From Prochlorococcus sp. MIT 0701 (GTDB lineage: Bacteria; Cyanobacteriota; Cyanobacteriia; PCC-6307; Cyanobiaceae), in contig NZ_JNBA01000009.1 in NCBI RefSeq assembly GCF_000760295.1, forward strand, positions 1 to 64,000: DNA of 64,000 nt. The letters are read 5' to 3'. Below the pieces are notes generated by a model. It was not told where the DNA came from. It made no database searches and worked only from the letters and a program-made list of their open reading frames with translations. The translations under genes and the position numbers were made by a program. Shown piece after piece: positions 39,497 through 48,535 of this stretch. Position 1 is the first letter of the stretch. Every line of letters starts with the position of its first letter.

Positions 39497-41030
39497 GCCA
39501 AACCTCCTCGGGGACCTGCACGCGAAAAAGATCCATCAGGACCTGAATCACCTCCTCAATCGACATGCCGTCAGTGATCAACTCAGTGGCATCTTCAGCT
39601 TGCCGCAAAGGAGCAACCTCGCGGGTGCTATCCATTCGATCACGTTCCTCGATTTGTGTTTCCAACTCAGCTAGATCAGGAACCGGGAAACCACGATTGT
39701 CCAGATCCAGAGCACGACGCCTGGCACGTTCCGCCGGGCTGGCGGTGAGGAACACCTTCAACTCAGCATCTGGGAAAACGGCCGTACCGATGTCCCGTCC
39801 TTCAGCAACCAAACCGCCTCGTAAACCCATCCTCTGTTGCTGAGCCGTCAAAGCCTTACGAACACAGCCGTGAGCAGCAACCACTGAAACCGAGGTCGTA
39901 ACTTTCGGCGATCTGATCGCCTCTGTAACGTCGTGACCATTAATCCGAACCCTCTGTGGTCCTGATTGAGATGACTCAAGCTCAAGCTCAAGATTCTCAA
40001 GGATGGTTTTGACTTCCACAGGGTCGTGCGGATCAACATCATGTTGCTGGGTCAACCAAGTGACAGCCCTATACATGGCCCCCGTATCGAGGTAGAGCAG
40101 GCCAAGCCGTTCAGCAAAGGCTCGTGTCACGGTGCTCTTACCAGCACCGGCAGGTCCGTCTATAGCAACGATTGGCTGACGAATCATCAGAAAAGTGTGA
40201 TCGATGAGGCGAGTCTCCCCGCAACGCACGGCCGCCGCCAGAAGGCAAAGCTTCCTACCAGCATGCAAAGGCTGCAGGGTAAAGGCATCTACCGTTTCTA
40301 CATACTCAACCTCCAAACCAAGTTGCTCCCATGCTGACCGGAGCCCAGCAAGATCAACTGCTCGTCCATCCTGAGACTCCCGAGCAGCAAGGGCTAGTAG
40401 CTGAGGCAAGGCCAACGCCTGCTGGCGCTGTTGAGTCATGAGGTAACGATTACGGGAACTACAAGCAAGTCCATCGTCATCCCGCACTGTGGCGACCCCA
40501 TACACCCGCACCGGCAAACCCAACTGGGCAACCAAATGGCGCAGGATCACCAATTGCTGCCAATCCTTTTCGCCAAGCACAAGCACCTCTGGCCGAACCA
40601 GAGCCAAAAGGCGAGCCACCACCGTGACCACACCATCAAAGTGACCGGGCCTACTCGCCCCACACAAATGTGCCTGAAGCTGAGAAGGAACCTGGATCCT
40701 GAACTGGGAAGAAGCCCCCCCAGGAAAAACCTGATCAACTGAAGGAGCCCAGAGTGCAGAAGCACCTGATCTTGATGCCAACTCACAGTCGGCCTCAAGA
40801 TCACGAGGATAACTATCGAAATCTTCAGCAGGGCCAAACTGCAAAGGATTCACGAAAACGCTCACCAACACAGCGGCTGGTTGAACTCTGCCAAATCCTT
40901 GAACTGACTTGATCAGCTGGCTATGACCTCGGTGCAACGCGCCCATGGTGGGTACGAAATGAACCGAAGACTCCTGATGCTTACGCCATCGATGTAACTC
41001 AGCCGCTGAACTGAGAACAGAAAAACTCAG
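39480..41030 (-). CDS. panC: Bifunctional pantoate-beta-alanine ligase / cytidylate kinase
   Basis: A fused enzyme. The PanC part makes pantothenate (VHFVPTMGALHRGHSQLIKS, ATP-binding HxGH type; VLVSVFVNPLQFGPAEDFDSY; VLGEKDWQQL). The Cmk part follows from about PIVAIDGPAGAGKSTVTRAF, with LYLDTGAMYRAVTW and LVAEGRDIGTAVFPDA. Cyanobacteria are known for this PanC-Cmk fusion. The first ATG (40946, 488 aa) cuts off the conserved start of PanC. The open frame continues 31 codons upstream to a TGA with no ATG/GTG/TTG. A CTG at 41030-41028 overlaps the rlpA stop as CTGA and would give about 516 residues; I propose it. Confidence 0.85.
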   Translation of the reverse strand: MSFSVLSSAAELHRWRKHQESSVHFVPTMGALHRGHSQLIKSVQGFGRVQPAAVLVSVFVNPLQFGPAEDFDSYPRDLEADCELASRSGASALWAPSVDQVFPGGASSQFRIQVPSQLQAHLCGASRPGHFDGVVTVVARLLALVRPEVLVLGEKDWQQLVILRHLVAQLGLPVRVYGVATVRDDDGLACSSRNRYLMTQQRQQALALPQLLALAARESQDGRAVDLAGLRSAWEQLGLEVEYVETVDAFTLQPLHAGRKLCLLAAAVRCGETRLIDHTFLMIRQPIVAIDGPAGAGKSTVTRAFAERLGLLYLDTGAMYRAVTWLTQQHDVDPHDPVEVKTILENLELELESSQSGPQRVRINGHDVTEAIRSPKVTTSVSVVAAHGCVRKALTAQQQRMGLRGGLVAEGRDIGTAVFPDAELKVFLTASPAERARRRALDLDNRGFPVPDLAELETQIEERDRMDSTREVAPLRQAEDATELITDGMSIEEVIQVLMDLFRVQVPEEVWPTPGS

Positions 41031-41716
41031 CGCAACACCTCAAGACGCACTTGGGCAATACCACTCGATACCAAACCAAGCTCATGGGCAGCACCATGAG
41101 CAAGATCGATGACGCGATGAGCGATAAAAGGGCCGCGATCGTTGATTGTCACAACAGCAGAACGATCATTCCAAAGGTTGGTCACCCTTACCTTGGTACC
41201 AAAAGGCAAGCTGCGATGAGCCGCTGTCATCGTGCCTGGCCTGAAAACTTCACCACTTGCAGTTCGGTTTCCGAAAAAGCCCGGGCCGTACCAGCTTGCT
41301 TCGCCAGTGCTCACTTGAACAACAGTGGGAGTTGGCTTGACAGATCGGTTGAGCTTGGCAACTGGAACGATTGGTAACTCTGGTGGTGTCTCAACAACTG
41401 AATCAACAGTTAAACCAGTAACGACATCAGCACTGCCTTGATCTGAGCTGCCTTGATCTGAGCTGCCTTGATCTGAGCTGCCTTGATCTGAGCTGCCTTG
41501 ATCTGAGCTGCCTTGATCTGAGCTGCCTTGATCTGAGCTGCCTTGATTGGCAGAGAAAGGCGTCGCCAGAAGCGAGATTCGTTCAAGCAGGGCTGTCTTT
41601 ACCTGTTCCCTGGTGACCTTTTTGTCGAGGTCAAGATCAAGGGCAAAGGCTGGTAAAAGTGCAGCACTGCTGGAGCAAACACCAGCAAGAACAAGAAGCG
41701 AAACGGAAAATCTCAT
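41027..41716 (-). CDS. rlpA: RlpA-like protein with GSSDQ repeats
   Basis: A 229-residue secreted protein. An N-terminal signal peptide (VSLLVLAGVCSSSAALLPA) is followed by a linker of seven SSDQG repeats (about residues 59-95), then a double-psi beta-barrel RlpA domain: GEASWYGPGFFGNRTASGEV, MTAAHRSLPFGTKVRVTN and VVTINDRGPFIAHRVIDL. RlpA proteins act on peptidoglycan in the periplasm, often at the septum. Its stop overlaps the proposed panC start. Confidence 0.88.
   Translation of the reverse strand: MRFSVSLLVLAGVCSSSAALLPAFALDLDLDKKVTREQVKTALLERISLLATPFSANQGSSDQGSSDQGSSDQGSSDQGSSDQGSSDQGSSDQGSADVVTGLTVDSVVETPPELPIVPVAKLNRSVKPTPTVVQVSTGEASWYGPGFFGNRTASGEVFRPGTMTAAHRSLPFGTKVRVTNLWNDRSAVVTINDRGPFIAHRVIDLAHGAAHELGLVSSGIAQVRLEVLR
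41432..41550 (-). repeat. 15-bp tandem repeat inside rlpA
   Basis: Near-perfect 15-bp units (gctgccttgatctga on the plus strand) repeat about seven times with partial units at both ends. Each unit encodes GSSDQ on the minus strand. The units are almost identical in DNA, which points to recent expansion. Confidence 0.93.
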
Positions 41717-42035
41717 TACTAGCAGACGACACTTGAATGAGGAGAAAAAATCATCCCCTGCAGGAATACGTCCTTAAGCCAACCAAAGTTCAGGCAAACC
41801 GTACGAATTACATCCTCTCTTTAGGAGAGCTCGAACAACACCTCCTCGTCAGATTGATTCATCTTTAACCAGCTAAATAACAGATCCTCACTGGGCTTGC
41901 AAGGGCCAGAGCAATGCCGCGCTGATCAGCCGCACTGATGCCATGCAGAGGCCCAGCTAATGCAAGGCAGGACAATCGTGGCATTGGCTAAATGGAAGGC
42001 GACAGAGGAGGATCTAGAGAGGGCCAGTCGAAACC

Positions 42036-43073
42036 ATGGACTACAAGACCGCGGGCGTTGACGTCCAAGCCGGTAGGGCATTCATCGAGCGGATCAGATC
42101 TAGCGTCGAAGCCACCCACCGCCCAGAGGTAATCGGTGGCCTGGGAGGGTTTGGAGGCTTAATACGCCTCCCAGCAGGGCTAAACAAGCCTCTGCTTGTC
42201 GCAGGAACTGATGGGGTCGGCACCAAGCTCGAACTAGCTCAGCAACATCAAGCTCACTACGGAGTAGGGCTGGACCTGGTTGGAATGTGTGTCAACGACG
42301 TCATCACCAGTGCCGCTGAACCCCTCTTTTTCCTCGATTACATCGCCACCGGAACCCTCAGTCCAGAGGCCATGGCACAAGTTGTGGAGGGAATCTCAGA
42401 GGGATGTCGCCGCAGCGGCTGCGCCCTACTAGGAGGAGAAACAGCCGAGATGCCTGGGTTTTACAACCCAGGTTGCTACGACTTAGCCGGCTTTTGCGTA
42501 GCAGTGGTGGAAGAAGACGAGATGATTGACGGTCGCAAGATCAAGCCTGGAGATCAGATTATCGGTGTGGCCAGCAGTGGCGTTCATAGCAACGGCTTCA
42601 GTCTGGTGCGCAAAGTGCTCGCCCTTACTGAGGCCAATAAGAACACTCGCTTCGGATCCGACAACAAACCTCTAATCGAAAGCCTGCTAACCCCTACCAC
42701 CCTTTACGGCCAACTGGTAAAAAATCTCCTAGCAGCAAAAGTTCCACTCCACGGCATGGCACATATCACCGGTGGAGGCCTACCAGAGAATCTTCCCCGA
42801 TGTTGTCCAAAAGGCCTTGTTACCGTCATAGATCCAAGCAGCTGGACCAGACCAGAACTTTTCCAATGGCTCCAAGATGCTGGCCAGATTCCAGAGCATG
42901 ACCTCTGGCACACATTCAATCTTGGAGTGGGTTTCTGCCTAGTGGTCGCAGAAGAAGCAGTAAATGCTGCCCTGCAGGTTTGCAACGAACAAGCTCTTCA
43001 AGCTTGGCCTATTGGTCAAATCGAAACTGCCTCTCCCTCAACCGGGGAGAGATTACGAGGGCTACCCGCCTAA
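42036..43073 (+). CDS. purM: Phosphoribosylformylglycinamidine cyclo-ligase
   Basis: A 345-residue AIR synthetase of purine biosynthesis. Signatures: [71 protein letters not shown] and [13 protein letters not shown]. Length and motifs are standard. It lies alone between rlpA and a conserved hypothetical gene. Confidence 0.97.
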   Translation: MDYKTAGVDVQAGRAFIERIRSSVEATHRPEVIGGLGGFGGLIRLPAGLNKPLLVAGTDGVGTKLELAQQHQAHYGVGLDLVGMCVNDVITSAAEPLFFLDYIATGTLSPEAMAQVVEGISEGCRRSGCALLGGETAEMPGFYNPGCYDLAGFCVAVVEEDEMIDGRKIKPGDQIIGVASSGVHSNGFSLVRKVLALTEANKNTRFGSDNKPLIESLLTPTTLYGQLVKNLLAAKVPLHGMAHITGGGLPENLPRCCPKGLVTVIDPSSWTRPELFQWLQDAGQIPEHDLWHTFNLGVGFCLVVAEEAVNAALQVCNEQALQAWPIGQIETASPSTGERLRGLPA

Positions 43074-43243
43074 AGCATTGCATCGCAAGGGCTCTTGAAT
43101 CGAAAGATCTCTCTAACTAATTACATCGGACTTGTACGACCATATTCTCGAGCCGATCTTCAGACACGCATTCAAGTAATATTTACCTATGCAAGCCGAG
43201 AGAATATTTCGGCAACAGCGTCGTCAGATCTCACTTAAATCCA

Positions 43244-43879
43244 ATGCCCTTTGATAGCCCCCAGCGCATAACGCGTCGACGTAGCTCAGCAGGCCCTGTG
43301 CCTCCACGACGTCAGATCAACGATTACGACGATCGCAACGCCCCCCACCGCCAGGGTCAGGGTCCGAGGCCAACCTTTTTAGCCCTGAGGGACCACGGCA
43401 AGGTTTATGTGGCAGACCTACCCAATCTCTCTGACGGGCAACTGGTACACATCTGCAAAGAAGCTGAGGAAGTTCTTGAAAGCCTGGAGCGTCGCATCAG
43501 CGATCTCGAACGCGAAACACACAACGGTTTCGGTGATAGCGACACCTTCATCAAGGCATCCACCAAACGAGATGTGACTCGTCGCTTCATCCGAGCCATC
43601 CAAGGTGAGCAAGAACATCGCCTCAGCAATCCAGCCCTACGAAAGGCGGCCGCTGAATCTCTGCCTCGCACTTTCCTCGAGATCTCACGCCACCGCTTGC
43701 CTGGAGCAACTTTTGATTCACTGCTTCAAGAAGCATTGGCAGCCTGCGAACTGGAGGGACTGGATTCCGACATTGCTCCAGAGGCACCCGTCAAGGTGGT
43801 CCCCATCCGCTCTACTGCAACCAGTCTTCCGGTCGTGGTGACACCTGATCCAAATCTTCCCAGCTCAACCAGCGCCTGA
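43244..43879 (+). CDS. Conserved hypothetical protein (211 aa)
   Basis: A 211-residue soluble protein. An Arg/Pro-rich, probably disordered N-terminus is followed by a helical region (about 50-90, LSDGQLVHICKEAEEVLESL) and FLALRDHGKVYVADLPNL before it. It looks like a picocyanobacterial conserved hypothetical. I do not recognise a function. It is the last core-like gene before the accessory stretch. Confidence 0.75.
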   Translation: MPFDSPQRITRRRSSAGPVPPRRQINDYDDRNAPHRQGQGPRPTFLALRDHGKVYVADLPNLSDGQLVHICKEAEEVLESLERRISDLERETHNGFGDSDTFIKASTKRDVTRRFIRAIQGEQEHRLSNPALRKAAAESLPRTFLEISRHRLPGATFDSLLQEALAACELEGLDSDIAPEAPVKVVPIRSTATSLPVVVTPDPNLPSSTSA

Positions 43880-44023
43880 CAGGGATTAATCACTCCAAAT
43901 GGATTGCCGTCACTTAGCTAAATACTGCCAAGTGAGCTAATCGAAAGACTCTAGAACTTGCAACGTAAAGGTTGAGATGCTTGGGCCCACTCCTGTTCCC
44001 CCAGCGCTCCCTTCTGAAGGGAC

Positions 44024-44239
44024 ATGATCACAAAATCGAATCAAATCGCCATCCTCGCGACCATGACGAGAACCGGCAAATCATCCGATCCATTTCACTC
44101 CAGGAAACCTCTAAGGGGAAAGGAGGCAAAAGCGGTTGACACACCAGAGGATGAGGATGTCCTTTGCAACCACTGTCGGCGAACCGCAATCAATGGCATA
44201 CGTTGTCTGGGAATGTGTGTCGCTGATAGCGACTATTAA
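44024..44239 (+). CDS. Small Cys-rich hypothetical protein (71 aa)
   Basis: A frame of 71 residues (58 if translated from ATG 44063). The C-terminus LCNHCRRTAINGIRCLGMCV has four Cys in the pattern CxxC...CxxxC and may bind a metal. The N-terminus is basic and likely disordered. It ends 4 nt before the next gene, so the two may form an operon. Confidence 0.55.
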   Translation: MITKSNQIAILATMTRTGKSSDPFHSRKPLRGKEAKAVDTPEDEDVLCNHCRRTAINGIRCLGMCVADSDY

Positions 44240-44243
44240 CTAG

Positions 44244-44738
44244 ATGCGCACTCCGATTTTTTCCCTCTTACTGATCAGCCTGTCCATGGTTGCTGGAACA
44301 AGTTCGATCGCCGATCCACTCCAAGCTATCGGTCGCTTTGAAACGATTACCAGCAAATGTAAATACAGATTGGGGAGCGGCTCTCTGCAGACTTGCCATG
44401 TTGTTCAGATGGATCGCAAGACCGCGACAGTTACCGGGGTACGCTTCATCGGCCGAGGCGTAGTGCACGGATCCAGCCGTCATCTCACCTTTGTAGCCAA
44501 CGCGCCGGATCAGACCATCCCATTACGCTGTATATCAGGCAGCTGCACCCTGAAGGGGAAAAGATGGACAGCCACGGTGAGCAGCGTGGCAGAAAGCAAG
44601 TTTGATGGGCGAGGGGTTGCAGAAGGACTGCCACAAGCCTGGCCCGTAAACGGTGTTTGTGAGCTCTCTTTGAAAAAACTCCGCTGCAAGGCACGGGCCA
44701 TGAGTGGAGAGATCTTGACCGGAGAAGCCCAACTTTGA
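44244..44738 (+). CDS. Secreted hypothetical protein (164 aa)
   Basis: A 164-residue protein with a clear signal peptide (FSLLLISLSMVAGTSSIADP). The mature part has several Cys (CKYRLG, TCHVVQ, LRCISGSCTL, GVCELSLKKLRC), likely disulfides in a beta-rich exported domain. No family is recognised. Confidence 0.68.
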   Translation: MRTPIFSLLLISLSMVAGTSSIADPLQAIGRFETITSKCKYRLGSGSLQTCHVVQMDRKTATVTGVRFIGRGVVHGSSRHLTFVANAPDQTIPLRCISGSCTLKGKRWTATVSSVAESKFDGRGVAEGLPQAWPVNGVCELSLKKLRCKARAMSGEILTGEAQL

Positions 44739-45218
44739 GAGACCAGCAAGAGCGGGCAGCTTCAAGGCGAGGAGCCATATGACTGGCTAGCGAACCTACC
44801 TACAAGATTGTCTATCCAGCGCACCACAAGAACTGACTACCCCTTCTGTCCATGATTGCAAGCACCACAAGAAGAGCCAAGGCCAAATCCGGCTCGTTGT
44901 AGCTGTAGTGAAGGGAAAGGTTTGCCCCGTTAACAGTCAGAAAACAGCAATGATCCTTTCTAAGCAGCAAAGAAAGCCGCTTAAGAGAGCTCAGCAGAAG
45001 CAGCAGAAACTCAGCGAGCAGAATGGCGCAAGGCATATAGAACGGGTTAATTCAATATGCCCTAATCCAGAATTAACAACTTCATTTTACAAGAGAGAGC
45101 GCAAAAGAGCATCCATGCAGTTTGACAAAGTGAAGACTTGGAAAATTTCAAGCTTGATCAGCCAAAAGTGAACCAACCTTGCTCCCAAATTGCATTGCGT
45201 AGACAGCAAGAACCTAAT
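44739..45218. other. Gene-poor gap in accessory stretch
   Basis: About 480 nt. Two mutually antisense frames (44908-45171 plus, 44812-45036 minus) span a Gln/Lys or Leu-coding CAG-rich tract and neither is convincing. I call nothing here. Confidence 0.4.
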
Positions 45219-45827
45219 TTAGCGGCATGACTCTTTCACCCACTTAGCAGCGATTTCATCACCCAATGCGGAGGCCTCTCTCCAATCAGCACAAGCACCT
45301 GTTAGGTTGCCATCATTCTCTTTTGAGATTCCACGATTTAGGTAAGCAACCGCAAGTTGAGAATCAATCTCTAGCGCCTTATTATAATCAGCAATTGCCG
45401 CTCGATTATCACCTGATTTCCTGTTTGCAACGCCGCGATTATTGTATGCAACAGCATGCCTGGCGTCAATTTCCAGAGCCTTGCTGTAATCATCAATAGC
45501 ACCTTTGTAATCCTCTAGTTCATCCTTGGCATTACCACGATTATAATATGCAAGGGCATATTGAGGATTAATGATTAATGCCTTGCTAAAATCTTCAATT
45601 GATCCTTGATAGTCACCAATCTCATATTTAGCATTGCCGCTTTTAATATAAGCATTTGCATCATTCTCTTCCCCCTCGCTTCTTGCTGAGACCGCCACCC
45701 CGGCAACTCCCACAACAGCCGCAGAAACAATCACCAAGGGTTTTCCTACCCGCAAGAACGACAAGCCAACAGCAGTGACAGCAGCTGTGGCAACACCTAC
45801 AGCAATGGCAGCAGTACGGCGTGGCAT
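45219..45827 (-). CDS. Membrane-anchored TPR protein
   Basis: A ~202-residue protein. Two hydrophobic segments (AAIAVGVATAAVTAVGLSFL and PLVIVSAAVVGVAGVAVSA) are followed by four TPR repeats (about residues 57-195; for example NAKYEIGDYQGSIEDFSKAL, GNAKDELEDYKGAIDDYSKA). TPRs mediate protein contacts. I choose ATG 45827, which has AGGAGA 9 nt upstream, over GTG 45848. Its partner is unknown. Confidence 0.8.
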   Translation of the reverse strand: MPRRTAAIAVGVATAAVTAVGLSFLRVGKPLVIVSAAVVGVAGVAVSARSEGEENDANAYIKSGNAKYEIGDYQGSIEDFSKALIINPQYALAYYNRGNAKDELEDYKGAIDDYSKALEIDARHAVAYNNRGVANRKSGDNRAAIADYNKALEIDSQLAVAYLNRGISKENDGNLTGACADWREASALGDEIAAKWVKESCR

Positions 45828-46034
45828 CGAGGTCATTCTCCTATTCACTCAGCCTAGACAAAAGGTGCCCCCCTCCCAAGAGGGAAGCAGTTTTTCGGCA
45901 TCAAGGTTAAAAAGAACACCCTCAACCGACGTCCTTAAACCCAAGACGAATTCTTGGGTATCTACGACCTCAGACTGACAAGCAATTTCAAGCAAGGCGA
46001 AATCCAAGCTTCAACAAACAAAGCGGCCCCTCCC

Positions 46035-46307
46035 TCAGGTGCCTCCATTGCAGAAACGAACTGCTGCAGAGACGCTCTTACCGCTGTTCCTTGTCTCTTC
46101 AATACAGGCATTAAAAAACTTTGCTTCCTGCTTAAGCGGATACAACTTGATCGCAATTGCCAAAAGAGCAAATGCTGCTATCCACCTGGCGGCTAAACCT
46201 CCAGCCCCAAATGCATACCAAAGGATCCGCCTACTACCGGAGGAGCTCGCGCATTTCTTGGATTTCTTGGTCTTCTTGCCCTTTCCGTTACCGTTGTCCT
46301 TTGCCAT
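46035..46307 (-). CDS. Lys-rich small membrane protein (90 aa)
   Basis: A 90-residue protein. A very basic Gly/Lys/Ser N-terminus (GNGKGKKTKKSKK) is followed by one membrane helix (about 37-54, AARWIAAFALLAIAIKLYPL) and a C-terminal domain with two Cys (FFNACIEETRNSGKSVSAAV, then RFCNGG). The C-terminal pattern looks like a picocyanobacterial small-protein family. Its function is unknown. Confidence 0.6.
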   Translation of the reverse strand: MAKDNGNGKGKKTKKSKKCASSSGSRRILWYAFGAGGLAARWIAAFALLAIAIKLYPLKQEAKFFNACIEETRNSGKSVSAAVRFCNGGT

Positions 46308-46426
46308 TGAATCAGTGATGATTAAGCAAACACTAGGCTCTTCGAGCTCAAAGCAGCTTTAGGTCTTCCAAAAGACCGCCAGGATAGTAGAGCAAGACCA
46401 GATCAATATTCCTAGCAGCACTTCAC

Positions 46427-46543
46427 TCACTCCTTAACAGCCATGAATTTGCCTTGATGAAATTGGAGTGCTTTGTCCTGACTGATCCAGGTGGCAGTGG
46501 GCAGCTCACCAATCCAAACGAAGACCCAGGGGAAGGGCCTCAT
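46427..46543 (-). CDS. Possible small protein (38 aa)
   Basis: A 38-residue frame from ATG 46543, rich in Trp and Phe (MRPFPWVFVWIGELPTATWI), ending with HQGKFMAVKE. Composition is protein-like, but it is too short for certainty. It may be a fragment. Confidence 0.3.
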   Translation of the reverse strand: MRPFPWVFVWIGELPTATWISQDKALQFHQGKFMAVKE

Positions 46544-46593
46544 GCTTTGCAGGAATAAACAAAGATCATGGATTGAGCTATACCCCCTTCAGA

Positions 46594-46860
46594 TCACCAT
46601 GCAATCAAAGACACACCTGCAAGCAAGAGTGTTGTAACTACAAAGCCAATCCCAAAGATAATTGCCCCTATTCCTGTATTCCAATAAATAGACATGTTTA
46701 GCAACTCATCTCCTTCCTTTAAAGATTGATCTGAGGATGAGCCCAACTGAAAAGACACATAGTCATTGATCCATACCTGTGTTGCTGATCGATAGGGTGA
46801 TTCGGTCGTCACAAAATCGACCACCTCTATGACTCTCTCTTTAATTGTCGCTCGTGTCAC
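46594..46860 (-). CDS. Small membrane protein (88 aa), paralogue of upstream gene
   Basis: An 88-residue protein from GTG 46860, which directly follows the TAA of the upstream gene. A soluble N-terminal half (VVDFVTTESPYRSATQVWIN) leads to a C-terminal membrane helix, LNMSIYWNTGIGAIIFGIGF and onward. That part aligns with the upstream 53-residue protein (VSVYLNTGIVAGIFAVGF), so the two are paralogous. Function unknown. Confidence 0.6.
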   Translation of the reverse strand: MTRATIKERVIEVVDFVTTESPYRSATQVWINDYVSFQLGSSSDQSLKEGDELLNMSIYWNTGIGAIIFGIGFVVTTLLLAGVSLIAW

Positions 46861-47022
46861 TTATACAACCGCCCTTGCAATCAAGGTGATAGCAGCAAAC
46901 AGAACCGCTGAAACGAGGAATCCAACCGCGAAAATACCTGCAACTATGCCTGTATTCAAATAAACGGAGACAGTCGCTAACTCCTGTCCTTTTTTTTCTG
47001 CCACTGCTTTTTTCTCTGCCAC
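46861..47022 (-). CDS. Mini membrane protein (53 aa), paralogue of downstream gene
   Basis: A 53-residue frame from GTG 47022 (the only start; TGA lies seven codons upstream). A Lys/Glu-rich start (AEKKAVAEKKGQELA) leads into one membrane helix (LNTGIVAGIFAVGFLVSAVL). The S-V-Y-x-NTGI motif and following helix are shared with the next gene, which begins immediately after the stop, so the two form an operon. A minus-strand frame in another phase (46841-47044) is rejected. Confidence 0.55.
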   Translation of the reverse strand: MAEKKAVAEKKGQELATVSVYLNTGIVAGIFAVGFLVSAVLFAAITLIARAVV

Positions 47023-47401
47023 TGGATGACGCTGAAGGAATCAATATCCTATAACCCCACCTCTTTGGATTACTTGTGACCCGCTCTGCAGAGCCTTCCC
47101 TTAAGGACGCCAGTACTACTAACGCCTTAATCGCATCGTCAATGGCTTAAGCAGAGAAGTAGAGATCTCAAGCAGGGCAATTAGGACTGCATCAAGACTG
47201 TGAATGGACCAAGCTGACGCCTTTCTGCAAATGGAGAGGATTTGGACTGCCACTCAAAGAAAGCTAAGGCAAGCAAAAATGAGAACGATCACGGAATCAG
47301 CCAGGATTGAACTTTTCATTTGCTTTGCAGCTAAAAAACTGGTCTTTTCCGAGAAGTATCAAAACCTAGGCAAGCTCCTGCGCCCATCCCACCTCCAACT
47401 C

Positions 47402-47656
47402 TCATCGCTTAATCCACTGCTTGCATCGCATGTTGAGATGCTCCCCTTGATTGATGAGTTTTTGATGGACAGGGCAAATCAACAGGGTGATGCACTGCTT
47501 GGCACAGGCATAACGGAAGTGGTTACAGGTCATGCAAACGTCACCAGAGCGTGGACATTCAAGTGCTCCGCAGTCGAAATACTCCCAACCTTCCACCTCA
47601 GCTGCAGCATCAAGCTCAGGAGCAACTTTTATGTTTCTGACACACCCCAAGAGCAA
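47402..47656 (-). CDS. Cys/His-rich, probably zinc-binding small protein
   Basis: A frame of up to 84 residues (TTG 47656; GTG 47596 gives 64). It is rich in Cys and His: YFDCGALECPRSGDVCMTCN, HFRYACAKQC, LLICPVHQKL, RCKQW. The spacing looks like a small zinc-ribbon protein. It is antisense to a 169-residue plus-strand frame (47204-47713) that I find less likely. Confidence 0.45.
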   Translation of the reverse strand: MLLGCVRNIKVAPELDAAAEVEGWEYFDCGALECPRSGDVCMTCNHFRYACAKQCITLLICPVHQKLINQGEHLNMRCKQWIKR

Positions 47657-47717
47657 GCAGGCCCACTAAAGAAGAAACGGCAATCCACTTGGCAAGCACC
47701 TTTGCCTCAATGATCAT
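47616..47717 (-). CDS. Possible mini membrane protein (33 aa)
   Basis: A 33-residue frame from ATG 47717: MIIEAKVLAKWIAVSSLVGL followed by LALGVCQ and a basic end. It is a single predicted helix overlapping the start of the Cys-rich gene by 41 nt. Support is weak. Confidence 0.28.
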   Translation of the reverse strand: MIIEAKVLAKWIAVSSLVGLLALGVCQKHKSCS

Positions 47718-47944
47718 GGCCACCTCATTCGTGACAAGAGAGCTCAACCCGCTTTGAATGCTGACCCTTGCACCACAACACAACAGGTTCTCCCCCCCAT
47801 AAAGAGCCTTAGGGTCAAGCCTGAAATAGGGCACCGCATCGGATGCCCTATTTCAGGCCTCATTTTCTGAGTATCTGCATCTAGAACTCCTAAATCAATC
47901 CTGAGCTGTCGGAATCAAAGCATCAGCAAGTAAAGCCGACCCAT

Positions 47945-48535
47945 TTGATTGACATTCAAGCGCTTAGGCAAAGCCCCCCTGCCAGCACTTCACGTCAGAG
48001 CGCCGAGCCTCAAGCTGAGGCATTCAATCAAGCAGAGTGCTGTCTTGCCTTTCACGAGACCATAAGCACTAGGGTGAAAGAAGTTGGCAGACCACAACTG
48101 CAAATTGCTTTGGCAGCAATCGATGAAGGTGATGAATTGGTGGTCGTGAAGTTGAACCGACTAGAACGAAACCAAGTGGAGGTGATTGCAAGGCTCCACG
48201 ACCTTCAAAAGCAAGGCATCCATATCAAAGCACTGGATGGTCTGATCAACACAAGAGCATGAGGCAAGTTTGCGCAAGCCCTTCTTGGACTTCTTTCTGG
48301 TCTTGCTGAAGTAGAGCATTCGCTGACCCGTGACAAAACACTTGAGCAGATTCAGCACCGCTTGAAAACAGGAGGGAAAGTTGGAGGACGACCCAAGACA
48401 ACTGCTGCAAAGGAGAGTTTGGTGCTTAGGTTGAGGGATGAAGGGTGCTCTTTTCGTTCCATCAGAAAACAAACAGGTCTTGCACTCTCATCAATCCGCA
48501 GGATCATCATGAAAAAGGAAGCATTAGCAGCATGA
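47945..48535 (+). pseudogene. Decayed serine recombinase (resolvase)
   Basis: A broken copy of the serine recombinase at 54.9 kb. After a degraded N-terminus (STSRQSAEPQAEAFNQAECC aligns with the intact catalytic-Ser region) it keeps HETISTRVKE-GRPQLQIAL and GDELVVVKLNRLERNQVEVI. An in-frame TGA interrupts it at 48260-48262. It then continues GKFAQALLGLLSGLAEVEHS, GGRPKTTAAKESLVLRLRDE and the HTH end SIRKQTGLALSSIRRII. The canonical N-terminal YARxSTxxQ is damaged. It sits just outside the tRNA-Cys element and looks like the end of an older insertion. Confidence 0.88.

Noticed and set aside
41432-41550. CRISPR array
   Set aside because: Units are contiguous 15-bp coding repeats without spacers; no cas genes are present.
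44812-45171. Two antisense ORFs over a CAG/CTG-rich tract
   Set aside because: Leu-runs on one strand and Gln/Lys-runs on the other are expected by chance from the tract.
47204-47713. 169-residue plus-strand ORF
   Set aside because: Antisense to a Cys/His-rich zinc-like frame and lacking recognisable features; kept only as an alternative.
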